64,000 bases of DNA from Spodoptera frugiperda (lineage: Eukaryota > Arthropoda > Insecta > Lepidoptera > Noctuidae). The notes beneath the pieces were generated by a model. The model was given only the letters and a program-made list of their open reading frames with translations. It had not been told where the DNA came from and ran no database searches. Location: positions 1,736,001 through 1,800,000 of the forward strand of contig NC_064237.1 of NCBI RefSeq assembly GCF_023101765.2, given 5' to 3'. The translations under genes were made by a program, and so were the position numbers. Shown piece by piece: positions 22,213 through 33,895 of this stretch (the stretch's first letter is position 1; each line of letters begins with the position of its first letter).

Positions 22213-24339
22213 CGCTTCACGCGCTTGTAGCTCGCAGTCGGTGCGCCGTAAGCACGCTGGCAGCTAGCGGTAACCACAATTCGAAACCACTCCGTGCTGC
22301 AGCCGAGCCAGAGCCATGCTTGTTTTGACCTTCAAATCTAGGCAAACCTTGCGACGCCCACGGGAAGAGCAGAAGTAGTAACAAAATGTATCTACTTGGT
22401 CATCACAACACAACAAACAATAAACACAGATATGTCCAAAGTAAATTGGTGCATTTTTGCCGTAACAGCCCAAGGGTCCCATACGGTAGCGTGTATAATC
22501 TAGCAGTGTGAAGGGCCCAAGTGGGCTACACTAGTGCTTCATTAAAATGTCGCGGCACGGCGCGTCGCTCGTGTGGAGAGCCTCTACTGTCCTGCAGGAC
22601 TTGCGGCCTTTTGAGAGCTCATGTAGAGATCAGAAGTGGTTAGATAGGAACAAGTGGGTGGAAGGTGTTGTTTTGTGGTAGGTGGTGTAGGATTTGTATG
22701 AAGTTTATTGCATAATAATGTAGACGGATATTGGATAGGGTAGTTTTGTGAGCTACTACACTGAATTTTTTTTAACACTTTCTTAACTGTAATAATAAAA
22801 ATTCCTACTTAACGTAATGTAAACAGAACCCTCACTAGAGTACATTTCTGAACAATTTCATACTCAGTATTTTTGACATTTCGGAAAATGCATTATTGAC
22901 AATCCTGTACTGGAAAAGCTGTATAATATTACTCATAGTGTAGTAATAATTATAGTTGTGGTTAATTGTAATGTGTAACATAAGAACTATAAATATTAAT
23001 TAGACTTAGCGCCTGTTTCACCTCCTCCATGTAAGTGCCTGATAAAATATAATAGATAGTGCATACAAATTACGTTCTTAATTCAAAGTAATCTGCTAAA
23101 TAGCGGTTATTCAGACACTGTAAAACAAGTCCTTATTGTAAAAAAGTCCATGGAGAACTAATAAAATAGAATTAAAACAAAACATTACTCAACTCCACCA
23201 ACACTTGGCTTCTAAAGTCTAAACTATGTCACAGCAAAACCGTCCACTTCTATCCGTTCCGAAGGCTGCACAAGCCCGCAGAGTCGCATCATTAAAATGT
23301 CGCTGCGTACCAAGTACTGAGTACTGAGTACCGAGTGGCTGAACAGTGAAGCACTCAAACTCCCTCCTATTTATTATTTCTCTTTCAACACACTTACATT
23401 TCTCATTTACTTTTTTTTTTCTTCAAAAATAATTCCTTGAGCACCTTAAAGTTTAAAGTGGTTGGACTTTGATCCTTAAGTGTGATTGGATTTGAGTTGG
23501 TTTTTGTTTTGGCTGTGTTTGGTGTGTGTGATGGAAGGTTTAGATAAAAGTAAATATAATTATTTATTTATTCATTGATTTAATCGTGACATTAACAGCT
23601 AGGTACATTAACAAAATTACCAGAAAACGAGAATAATATTATGTCTTTATTCACTATTCATAATTCCTTTATTCGCACGAATAATGACTGACTAGTTAAC
23701 AGCAACGAAGTAAAAAAAAACATAAATTACTTTAATTCGTCACTGAAAAGGCAAAGCATATTTATTTCCACACAATTTTGACACATTTTTTATATATTTT
23801 ATTGTATTGTTCTGAAACTAATTTGTAAAAGTATGACTATTTCATATTAAATCAGAATATCCTACAAAATGCCCAGTTATAAACTAAAAATTTTAATAAA
23901 ACCCCCATATATTCGTGGTCATATTCAATTTAAGTCGAGAAATCTTCATGTTATATTATAAGGCATATATTTCATGCTGAAAAATTTAATCAGGAAGTCC
24001 ACTGGGGGTAGATTGAAATTCAGGACACGGTCGACGCGGAGGTAATAAATCTTGGAGTGGAGGAATGTGTGAGGACTTGAGAGGGCGTGATATGAACTAC
24101 TTGAGAGGCTATAAATGAAGGTAACTCATAAAGAAGATAATATTGCCGGTGAACTGATTTCCACTTTAAAATGGACTCTTATCTCACATATTGCTTCCGT
24201 GTTTTTTGAAGAAGTTATAAAATAAGCAATTAATTTAAACTAAATTGTATTATGTTGCTTAAGCATCGACTAAAATGGTTGTTCGGTTTCAAAATTGTCT
24301 GTAACAAGAATCTAGACTACAGGTTTAAGAAAAATATGT
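22213..24339. other. Long single-copy non-coding stretch
   Basis: Holds a GC-rich part (22213-22600), the small hairpin at 22504 and two occurrences of cattaaaatgtcgc (about 22540 and 23291). A short iterated actgagtactgagtaccgag lies near 23315. No gene supported. Confidence 0.4.
22504..22542. other. Small hairpin
   Basis: gccca and tgggc pair around two bases, and flanking agcagtgt/acactagtgct arms pair with a bulge. The stem is short for a microRNA precursor. Confidence 0.3.
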
Positions 24340-24600
24340 GCAACGTCATTTTATTTTATTTTATCCCCGAAGGGGTAGGCAAAGTTGCACATTACGGCAC
24401 GTAATGCCGCTATACAATGTACACCCACTTTTCACCATTTATTTTAAAATTCCATTTTAATACGCGGTTAGCCTATTGCCATATACGGGGGACAATTCCA
24501 GACTCCGTGTTACTACTGAGAATTTTTTTGAAAAGCCTAAAAACGCCAAGCCATGTTTGCTCGACCCGGGAATAGAAACAGAGACTACGACGCAGTCGCT
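24340..24600 (-). repeat. SINE-C copy
   Basis: ccccgaaggggtaggcaaag, cgtaatgccgctatacaatg, ttccagactccgtgttacta and ctcgacccgggaatagaaac, a mutated complement of box B. Confidence 0.8.
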
Positions 24601-25300
24601 AGACGAAGGCAAGTTAGTTTAAGAAAAATATACATCTTAATAATACTTTTACCGATTAACGTAATTGTCACACACTTAACTTACAAATAGTCTGAGTAGT
24701 AGAACTAACTTCGCTTCTATTCAATATAGTTAAAGGCGTGCTCATTGAAATGCTTCAAGCATAAAATGAGCACAAATATCCGACCGTGGCTCGAACAACT
24801 CAATCTACATACCAATGTTCAGTGTTCAGTTTATCGTATCTAACTGCTATTTTTGCTCTAATTTACACTGCAGCTAAACTATGAATTAGGTAAACAACCC
24901 ACAAACAAAACCCAACTCTACGTTTCTAAGGTTAAAGTTTAATATCATGTGTGGTTGCTGAAAACAGAATTTCGGTAATGTAGAAACAGTAGGATGGTTT
25001 CGGAAGTAAGTGAGAAGTTCCTGGGGCTATGGTATCAGATAGAAATGGTGCCGTGAATTATTTTGATTGTGCTAACACTTAACACGCCTGTCGAGTTTTG
25101 CACACGAATTGTGGAAAAGTATTGTTGTTTTAATGTGGGATTTTAATTATAGTTTCAGGGTTCTTTTTTGTGAATTTATACTGGCCTTTTGTGGAGTTAT
25201 AATTATTTAAAGAACGGGGTTGAGTCTTTGCATTTAATTAATGTTTATTTTTATTCTTAGTTGAGTTTGGATATTAATGGTTTGTCCAATGTTGGATTAA
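24601..25300. other. Non-coding DNA, nothing recognised
   Basis: AT-rich, no supported feature. Confidence 0.4.
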
Positions 25301-25402
25301 GCGTGGCTATGCTTCGGCACAAATGGACCGGTTCGACCGGAGTGATATCACGGCTGCACAGAAAATCGACGTGAAACAACGCTTGTGTTGTTAAAAATGT
25401 TC
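25301..25402 (+). repeat. SINE-A 5' part
   Basis: ctatgcttcggcacaaatgg, accggttcgaccggagtgat and cgacgtgaaacaacgcttgt. Confidence 0.76.
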
Positions 25403-26062
25403 ATAATTATTTCTAGAATGCAAGTATTGCTTTATAAAGTATAATTTGAGAAACCAAATCCGATTCAAGAATGTAAGAATCTTAACTTATATTCCAAGAC
25501 GCAAAGTAAAACGACTTCCTCTAAAACATTCATTCATTTGACTATTTATTCAAGTGCTACGAAACGACAGTTATATTTTTCCTAAAGCACAATATCATAT
25601 ATCAAAACGGTAAAATGGCGACCAAAAATCCGAGCAAAGAAAAACATGAGAAGAGAGACAAAATATATATAAAAACATATTTCATAAACATTACTAACGG
25701 CTTCGATATTTGAAAGCCGCGTTCTTTTAAAAGCAACGTATTTTTTTAAGAAGCCGCCATCTTTTTTTTTAATGGCGGTAGTCTGTGGGACATATTTTCT
25801 CAGTCGCAGACGCAGTGTTGGTTTCCGAGTGATTTAACCCGCTTTTACATTTACGTCGAGTGCAGAACATTGAATCAACGTTAGTTTTCATACATTCAGG
25901 AATATTCTGAGCATAAATGTCGCGGTTTGGTTTGCTTGCGTTGTCGCAACATCCTTTGAGAGGTTTTTAGTTTTATTTTTAGTTTCCTACTTTTGTGTAA
26001 AGTGGTCGTATAGTATATGGTTGTGGTATTAATAAAATGTGCGGTTTTAACGTGATATAAAA
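25403..26062. other. Possible 5' region of the 26063 ORF
   Basis: tatataaaa near 25666 could be a TATA box but is almost 400 bases from the ATG. gaagccgccatc near 25750 and a GC-richer part at 25790-25870 follow. Confidence 0.25.
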
Positions 26063-26494
26063 ATGACGTTTATTTTTATTATTCAATGTTTGCATCACGT
26101 TATGCCAAATATTCTTTTAATCTTTTCAAAATTTATATCATCAGCTGATCGTGATCAAGACAAAATAACGTATTATCTAAAGAATAGTATTAAAACCAAG
26201 AAAGGCATTGCCGATGCCAAATTGTTTGATGACTTCAAGCTAATTACTTTCGACCATTTCATACACAAAAAAATGGGCTTGTCATCCATCTCTACCGGCG
26301 TAACAAATATCATGTCTATATGTCATAACTATAGAAACCATAACATTATAATGTTACCGAATCCACCAACTTTTTTGTGGTACAAGCCGGTAAACGAGCA
26401 GACGGATCACCTGATAGTAAACAATCACCGCCGCCCATGGATACTCGACACACCAGAGGCGTTCCAAGTGCATTACAGGCCTTTAGAGGGTTAG
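26063..26494 (+). CDS. Candidate small-protein ORF whose 3' end is an inserted SINE
   Basis: An ATG opens 143 codons. The first 103 or so look protein-like: a hydrophobic N-terminus (MTFIFIIQCLHHVMPNILLI) that may be a signal or anchor, then a charged part with ADRDQDKITYYLKN and FDHFIHKKMG. From 26371 the ORF reads through a minus-strand SINE-A copy and stops at its end. An AATAAA at 26557-26562 follows. Chance cannot be excluded: an AT-rich 64-kb window will contain a few ORFs this long, and no splice support exists. I do not recognise the protein. Confidence 0.33.
   Translation: MTFIFIIQCLHHVMPNILLIFSKFISSADRDQDKITYYLKNSIKTKKGIADAKLFDDFKLITFDHFIHKKMGLSSISTGVTNIMSICHNYRNHNIIMLPNPPTFLWYKPVNEQTDHLIVNNHRRPWILDTPEAFQVHYRPLEG
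26371..26492 (-). repeat. SINE-A fragment ending the 26063 ORF
   Basis: ggtacaagccggtaaacgag, cagacggatcacctgatagt and aatcaccgccgcccatggat. Read in plus orientation it supplies about 40 codons and the stop of the candidate ORF. Confidence 0.82.
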
Positions 26495-29154
26495 AAATTA
26501 ATTTTGCTCAAAAAGCAATTAAATTAACTTTTAAATCCTAACATTTTCCTTTGAAAAATAAATAAGAAAAATCTTGGAAACCCACAACATAAACCACATT
26601 CAGTACTCATGCTATATCAGCATGATGCGATGCATTTTATTTAAAGCACGCCCCACAATGTTTCTATGTGATTTAACCGCTACGAACCGGTTCGCTTGAA
26701 TTTATAATATTTCCCGTCACTTCCGGCACCCGGCTTGACGTATGTTGCTTCCGGTTTCTGTGTTTTATTGTTATGTTGGTATTAAGGCGGTGGTGTGAGA
26801 TAGCAAGAATTTAACGGTGATAATTGGGTAGGGTTAGAATTTGTGCGGTGTAGTATCCGTATGGTTATAATTTTAATGAGTCTGTGATACTATTAAATAT
26901 TGTAGTATTTTTTTGATATAATTTTCATTAAGGTTTCTACAAATAACAATATCTTTCCTACTGTAGTGTGATTTGTGAACACGTATTTATGTATCTGGTG
27001 ATCACATAGTAGGTAATTGTTTAAGTATAGATAATATTAAGTAAGATAAAAAGACGAAAGGAATTCATCGCACAGTAACATATTGAATAGTTAGGATAAG
27101 CACGTAGCACGTTTTCAAGGAAAATATATGTATGCGTATATTTTGCATATATTCCCATTGCATAGTTTCCCGCACCCTCTTGCTCCCACGTGAGAGATAT
27201 CACAGGGTAGTATGCAGTGACAGATGTCAGTAAGAATTCCTTAGTCCCCCTTCGTCTTCAACAGACGAGGAGATCCCATAACAAATCTTCCGCCATATAC
27301 CCTGAATGTCTTTAAATTAGAAACAGATTCAAATAGAAATAAATATTTGAGCGAAACTCACAATGACTAGCTAAAACCCGACCCAAAAAATAAATAATTT
27401 GCCAATCGACATAAATACCCACTTAAATGCCTCCCCTTATATGAATGAAGAGCTTAAGGAAAATCCATTTACGATTCACATAAATCTCGGAAATATATCC
27501 AAAATTTGCCATAAAATAACTCAACAATGGTGTCTAATAGCCATCTATACACATAAAGTACTCAACGGAGTTTGGAATTGATCCTATTTCGGAAGATAAA
27601 TGCCGAGTTCTGGAAAAAAGAGGTCTTATTGGATCCGAGATTTGCGATCAAGATAACATGTGATCGATTTCTATGTGGGTAGAGGATGTTTTCTTTTGTT
27701 TCCGCGGTTCCGTAATCATCGTTTTGTTTAGACGTTTATTTTTAGTAATGAGTGTGGATGCCAGACTTGACAAAAAAGAAGGTTCTTTGAAGAACTGAGT
27801 ACAAGGTAGACGTCAATGTAAAAATTGTGTGTTTTTTTGAAAGAGTGTACAAAGTACTCGATTATCTAATTGCATTCTTTTTTCGATTCTTTATAGAAAT
27901 CCTTTACAAAAAAAAAATGGTCTAAATAATTACGGTATAATATTGGTCACATAAAATTGGCTAACATTTCTATAGCAAGCTACACACTCACACACATACA
28001 ATAGCCAACATGAGAGTCCCTCTCACGTCTTCAATCTCCAAAAAGCATCCGGAACCAATATCCCAAAAACCTCATTCAAAACTACCCATACACTTACGAA
28101 AACGTAAATAATTTGCCTGAAAGTTAAAACGCATTTCTCTAAAGGGTCCAAAACTTGGGTACCGAACGCAACAGATAACGACTAAAGAGGGACCCCCTTA
28201 TCTATTTCATTTTCGAAAAACCGTTGACCAAACATAAATAAACGGTGAAGCGGGTCCCCTCTCGGATTACAAGATCTGGATAGGGCTTCAGAGATAAATT
28301 GACGCCTCATTTTAGATTAGTTGCAATTTATTGTTCTTCGCTGTTAATGTGTTTATTGTGTTCTGTTGAAGTTCAGTTTGAGAGTGTCTGGGTTTTATTT
28401 TAATTAGTGGTTGATGGTGGTGACTGTGTTGAAAGTCTGTCATTAATTTTAATACTGAGACGTTGAATGTAGTCCGTAATTTTATTATTGGTTGGTCGAA
28501 TGGTTGCAATTGTGACAAGGAGTCTTGAGCTCAAATACCGGGTAAAGTAAGATTTTTCAGCTTGAAAATTTTGCTGGAATGGCACGGGGTCTAGAATTGA
28601 GCCTAGAATTTTATAATCTAAGCCTAATTACAGACTGTGTCATACCACATATTTTCACTTGATATCGAAATCTGATTAGATTTCTTACAAATGAAGTAAT
28701 TTTAGTAAAACGAATCACATCCAGTTACTTAAAAAAAAACCTGTCAACTCATTTCTTATCCAGTTTTCACACGATCCAAGTATCATCCAACTAAGATTGA
28801 TAACTCCCCTCAAATTCCCGCTGGGCGCGATTTGCGCTTAGCACACTTCAATTTTTTATCTAATTTCCTTTTGAATACACTTGAAATTACACCTTAATAT
28901 GTAAGGTGTAACGTTCAGAATTGGTTGTTCGGAGCAATGGTCATGCGTGCTTGTACGCAGTATCGAGAAAATTGGACGTATTTTAAAAGAGTGATGGGAC
29001 ATTTATTTCTTTGGAAGTATTCGTGATTTAAGGTGATATTATGTAGTTTGATCGCCCATGTTAGTGGTAAATGGTTATAATATATTTGAATTATCTTCAT
29101 ATTACATTTAGTTAATAAAATGTCTTTTAGAGTTAGTGCTTTTTTATATGATAA
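26495..29154. other. Long single-copy non-coding stretch
   Basis: Contains AATAAA at 26557 and GC-richer islands at 26640-26770 (cttccggcacccggcttgac) and 28140-28300 (gcgggtcccctctcggatta). Short ORFs here lack support. Confidence 0.4.
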
Positions 29155-29330
29155 CTAGCTTCTTCCGCGCGGTTTCACCAGCTCTGTCTCCTATTGGTAA
29201 TAGCGTATTGTTTTATAGCCTATAGCCTTCCTCGATAAATGGACTACCTAACACAAAAATAATTATTCAAATCGGATCAGTAGTTCCGGAGATTAGCGCG
29301 TTCAAACAAACAAACTCTTCAGCTTTATAA
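29155..29330 (+). repeat. LINE-tail-like interspersed repeat
   Basis: ctagcttcttccgcgcggtt, aaatcggatcagtagttccg and ttcaaacaaacaaactcttc form a familiar lepidopteran tail. A shorter piece lies at 15700-15780 and a reverse copy at 35496-35605. Confidence 0.55.
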
Positions 29331-29352
29331 TATTATAGTATAGAAGTATAGA

Positions 29353-29470
29353 TAGGCTCACCCCCTATTACATGGGACTTATAACACAAATGGTAAAAAA
29401 TTGGTGTACATTGTATAGCAGTATTACGTGCTGTGATGTGCACCTCTACCTAGCCCTTCGAGGATAAAAA
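29353..29470 (+). repeat. SINE-C 3' part
   Basis: ggctcaccccctattacatg, ggacttataacacaaatgg and cgtgctgtgatgtgcacctc, then cccttcgaggataaaaa. Confidence 0.78.
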
Positions 29471-29820
29471 GCGTGATGATATGATGAGAGTTAGTGCTTT
29501 CTCGTTTTCTCGAGTACGAAGGTTCAAGGTCGACACTTAATCCGGCCAAAGATTTCTTTAGTAGTGATATCTTTTATACCCACATAAGATTCTATAGGTA
29601 CCTAGTAATTTTTGAGGTTATCGTATTCAAACTAACTTCAAAGGATTAAGGGATTAAGGATGTTGACCTACTTATTAGGCTAATTCTGACTTGTATGAAA
29701 TTTAACCATTTTCTTAATGCGACGATGGTTTGGCAAAGATTTTTAACAATTATATTGCCTACATTTTTATAATAACTATCGTGATTATGTCTTATAATTA
29801 CAAGATTAATTAAAAAATTA

Positions 29821-29962
29821 CGGTTTACTCACGAAAGAAAAGCTCTACTTGTTTCGTGTCACAGAGGGACTCTTCATTATGAGCAGCATGCCTAGTAGAA
29901 CTGTGTCCTGCTGACCTGTGGTTTAGTAGAGATATTTTCCATTAATATACGTGAGTAAACGG
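29821..29962. mobile_element. Short inverted-repeat element (cggtttactcacg ends)
   Basis: cggtttactcacg at 29821 and cgtgagtaaacgg at 29950-29962 pair at 12 of 13 positions. The inside contains aagctctacttgtttcgtgt and ttcattatgagcag, shared in diverged form with 56388-56490. Confidence 0.6.
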
Positions 29963-30221
29963 TGACTTTTTGGTTAATTTTGCCTACTTCTCCGATTAGA
30001 CATCAGGTGTTACGATCAACAGATTTCATTACATAATCAAGTCAGAATCAAAGAATAGATTACATCAATTAGCTTACACTTGGAATTCAAAGGAACAATG
30101 TACGTATGTGCATTAACTTGTATAATATAATACCAAGAATATGTATTCCTACATAAAATTTACATAGTCGTTAAATCACCTTGGTAGGAACACTAAACAT
30201 AGTTGCCACACATTGTATGCC

Positions 30222-30340
30222 ATACCACATGGAGCTGTACAAAACCAATGTATCATGGTCTCGCTTTAAATAATCTTTCAGCAAAATGAAAGGGCAGTTT
30301 ATACTGGTTCTGCATAGCTTCATGTGTTGTGTGTACATAC
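30222..30340 (-). repeat. Ancient dispersed repeat Q, copy C
   Basis: Its reverse complement carries accagtataaactgcc, taaagcgagaccatgataca and ttggttttgtacagctccat, matching copies A and B position for position. Confidence 0.66.
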
Positions 30341-30654
30341 TACAAACACATAGTAAGTTCTAATAAATCCCGCAAACAGAGGTGTGTATCAGCTACAAAC
30401 TATGATCCCGGATCCCGCAAGACAATTGAAGGTGTCCCGGTTTCTCTATATCTTCGGTTATGAATTTGGTACAAGGTGTGTACTTAAGCGACTTTTGGTT
30501 TTTTAAGTGATGGTAAGATTCTAGCAATTGGCGTTCTATTGTTTCTACCTTATTTTTTGATGACTGTGGTAATCTTTCAAAAGGCGCCTAATACCTTTTT
30601 GGTAATAACAAACCAGGTAGTTTGGAATTTTTACCTTAATAAAACCACCGCGGT

Positions 30655-30820
30655 GACCACCCTCTGCACATGTAAGGTATACTGAGTCCTCTAAGTAGAC
30701 CTCCTTCATGGTGTAACGGCACATTCCCTGGGGATACAGAATACGTCGCCCATGGGCCTAAGCTGAGAGGTAAGAGGTTGGAGCATTAATCACCACGCAC
30801 AAACTGAATACTATTTGTGC
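30655..30820 (-). repeat. Old composite repeat ending in a SINE-B tail
   Basis: cattccctggggatacagaa and gcccatgggcctaagctgag, then ggagcattaatcaccacgca. The last block is shared with the 55205 SINE-B copy. Confidence 0.45.
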
Positions 30821-30860
30821 TACTGTCTTCCTCTCACGTAAAGCCTTGATCTCAATAACC

Positions 30861-31090
30861 TACTTTTACTCATCACCGCTTACCTTTCATCCCTTGCACC
30901 AAACCCTAACAATTAACCGGTGCAGCGAGAGGGGCGGAGAGGTTCTGATATCAGTACTCAAACTGAGCTCTGATTACATCTTACATGCACTGCGTCTTCA
31001 CTACAACTTCATATTGAACTACCAAGTCAGGAGATACTAATTTCATTTCATATACAGTGACTGTTCTGGTTGTAGGAACTGAATAGGAAG
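30861..31090 (+). repeat. Tandem segmental duplication, unit 1
   Basis: About 230 bases, very similar to 31190-31419 (offset 329). They share acaattaaccggtgcagcga, gatatcagtactcaaactga and gactgttctggttgtaggaa. A 60-codon ORF is preserved in both, but most differences within it change amino acids, so it is probably not a protein gene. Confidence 0.93.
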
Positions 31091-31189
31091 CAATATATGC
31101 TTCATATTTCCAAAACTTATTGACATACGATAAAAAAATATGAAACTACAAATTAATGGCACACCTCTCAAATTTACTTGACCACATCC

Positions 31190-31419
31190 TACTTTTACTC
31201 ATCACCGCTTACCTCTCATCCGTTGTACCAAACCCTAACAATTAACCGGTGCAGCGAGAGGGGCGGAGAGCTTCTGATATCAGTACTCAAACTGAGCTCT
31301 GATTACATCTTACATGCACTGCGTCTTCACTACAACTTCATATCGAACTACCAAGCCAGGAGATACTAATTTCATTTCATATATAGTGACTGTTCTGGTT
31401 GTAGGAACTGAATAGGAAG
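31190..31419 (+). repeat. Tandem segmental duplication, unit 2
   Basis: Second unit, about 96 per cent or more identical by eye to 30861-31090. The 99 bases between the units are single copy. Confidence 0.93.
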
Positions 31420-31426
31420 TATTTTG

Positions 31427-31490
31427 ATGCAACGTCACTCACGCCTTTAATCCCTGAAGGGATAGACAAAGGTGCATATTACGACAAGTA
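31427..31490 (-). repeat. SINE-C short fragment
   Basis: caacgtcactcacgccttta, atccctgaagggatagacaa and ggtgcatattacgac match the tail end of the family. Confidence 0.7.
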
Positions 31491-32019
31491 AAACTGAAAA
31501 ACACGTTTGAAAAATGAAAAACGAATAATATTTTGCCTTTCCCGGGAATTAAACTTATAGGTAATTTCTTGGTAAGCAATTACTCATACTATAATTAGTT
31601 TATGCAACCTAGGAATCGAAATAAAGACCTCCGCTGCTTAGCAGTTACAACATTAAACAGCAAACAATTTCTAAACAAGAATAAAAGAACAAAAAGAAAT
31701 TGGCACGATGATCATCCAACAAAACAAAAGCGGGTATTTCTTTTATTCTCATAATAAATTGAAATGAACTCACAATGCAAAGTTTTATCTGCAAAACAAT
31801 TTGACGATCCCGCAACTGCAGTTAATGCAGCAAGGAAAAAAAACATGGCCGGCCTGCTTGCCTTTTTATCCTACTAGTTTTGTTCCAGCGGCTTCGCCCG
31901 TATGGAATTTAAAATATTTCTATCAAGAATGTAACAGGATTGGGTCCTATAAGAATATCGAGATAAAAAATAGTCTGTGTTACTCTCTGAAAAATAAGTT
32001 CTCCAATGATCATGATTTT

Positions 32020-32122
32020 AAAGGCCGGCAACGCACCTGTGACTCCTCTGGTGTTGCGGGTGTCCATGAGCGGCGCTGATCGCTTACCATCAGGTGACTC
32101 GTTTGCCACCTATTCCATAAAA
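32020..32122 (+). repeat. SINE-A variant fragment
   Basis: ggccggcaacgcacctgtga, ctcctctggtgttgcgggtg and gatcgcttaccatcaggtga. The gatcgctt word places it with the 17951/18951 subfamily. Confidence 0.78.
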
Positions 32123-32454
32123 TATCGGTGCAGTAGTTTCGGTGTATATTCAATACAAACAAACGAACTATGAAATCTTTTCTCTCTATAACATCAGTGT
32201 AGAAGGTAAACAACGGTTGTTAGGAAAACGAGTAAATTCCCAGTAAATTCACTTCATTAAAACAAGGAATAGTAGTTTGTTGCGCAATTGTGATAAGCTT
32301 CGTTGCTATTTCACTGGGAAGCGTTATTGGAAAGTTGATTTTGAGGTTATGTTGAGACCGTGTAGGATTTGTTATACTAGAAGCTTATTGTACAATGGTA
32401 TTCTATGAATAGAGTAATTAAATAATTTATAGAATACTCAATAATAAAAATCTC

Positions 32455-32612
32455 CAGGGTTTTTACATTGCTCCGAAGTTGCGGATTACCTAGTTATTTT
32501 ACCGAGACTCCGGCTAGAAAAACAAAAGTAGGAACGGGGTGGTTTTTAGTCAGTAAGAGTCTGACACTCTCTCATGCACAAGGCGAGTGAAGGCATTGAA
32601 TAATTTCCCCCT
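32455..32612 (+). repeat. LINE-R 3' UTR fragment
   Basis: gagactccggctagaa, ggaacggggtggtttttagt and cagtaagagtctgacactct match the LINE-R 3' UTR in plus orientation. Confidence 0.78.
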
Positions 32613-33801
32613 TTCAATAAAGGGCAAAACATTGCGTACCAACAAGTAAACTTTTATTGGTATTTATAGCCAAAATATCACTATAATGAGGTGTTATGAA
32701 AACGGAGTTCTAAAAATTGTACGCACCTACTTTATTCTAGAATGGGGCGAGACGTATAATAAAGTAAGTTTCATATAGCAACGCTAAAACCTCAGTTTTT
32801 ATTACGACGAAATGAAAAAGCCTAGAATATTGTCGTTCAAAGAATCCGACAGAAAGCCGTTTTCAGAGAAATAATTTCAGATACATAGGCTTTATTAAAA
32901 CAGATAAGAATGTTAAACTTATGATTTTATATGCGTAGCCTTTAATAATATTTATATTCATAGCCTAGTAAGAATTTATTTCATAATAACTTCTCAGATT
33001 TAAGATTGGGTAAATATGTTTTATATTTTGGCTTGTGGTTTTAAATTTTAGGAATTCTCTGCACGTAAATAATGAAGATTGGAATTAAAATTCGATTTTG
33101 TAAGAGACTTGTAACTAGTACAAAATTTTTACAGTATGGAGAGCACTTATTTGCGTAAAATGAAACTAGAAGTAGTACTAGTCCACAGAAGCATAACACT
33201 ACTAAAATTTCAACGAAAATCGAAAATGGACAAAATATTAATAAATTAGGTATACAATTCTGTGTGAACAGCTACATGTACCTTGGCCTCAAAAAATCTG
33301 CAAATCTATTACGAGCATGCGGTGCGGCTGTTATAATGCAGACTTTTGGACCGGAAAGAATGATCAAATTAGTTTAAAAAGAAAAAAACAACTGGACCTA
33401 CTTCGTTCATTTTTCGTACATTGTCAACCAAACTTATAACAAACACATGTGGTCCAAATTAACACATAAGTATTTGCTCCATACGGTATAACATAAAAAC
33501 ATAATGTTACATAACAAACCTACACTTACTCAACACAATTCTTACACGATAGTTCATAAATGGGCGTGCGGAAGCTCAACGGCTGTCGGAACTGAAGTCA
33601 AGACGGTATCGTTCTAACGGGAACCAAGTTTAAACTAAGCGATTAACGTGAAAATTGATTTATAGTTAGTTATTGAAGGAGTACCGCCGCTTGTAACCTC
33701 TTGTTATATTGTTGGAGCGATGTAGGGTGCACCGCGGCTTTGTAAATTCATTAAACTATATTGTAAGAAATTAAGTATATTGTTTATGTATTGAAGATAA
33801 A
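32613..33801. other. Non-coding DNA upstream of gene 1
   Basis: Single-copy, AT rich. 33555-33640 is GC richer (gcggaagctcaacggctgtc). No clear TATA box close to the gene 1 ATG. Confidence 0.35.
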
Positions 33802-33895
33802 ATGTTGTTGTGCATTTTATGTATTTCCTTACTATCTTGTGTGTATATTGATGGAGTTGCGTACTCGGATATAAAATATCATAATTTAGTAACTC
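33802..33895 (+). CDS. Gene 1 exon 1 (signal peptide), tentative
   Basis: An ATG at 33802 opens 31 codons of hydrophobic leader followed by a short polar stretch. The exon ends one base into a codon at a strong donor (gtaagt-like, 33896). The leftover c joins the ta at the start of exon 2 to give Leu in frame. The doubt is that exon 2 itself begins with a hydrophobic run resembling the second half of a signal peptide, so a different first exon could be used. Confidence 0.45.

Noticed and set aside
30846..31369. Two similar 63-codon ORFs (30846 and 31178)
   Set aside because: They come from a tandem DNA duplication. Most differences change amino acids, so there is no sign of protein constraint.
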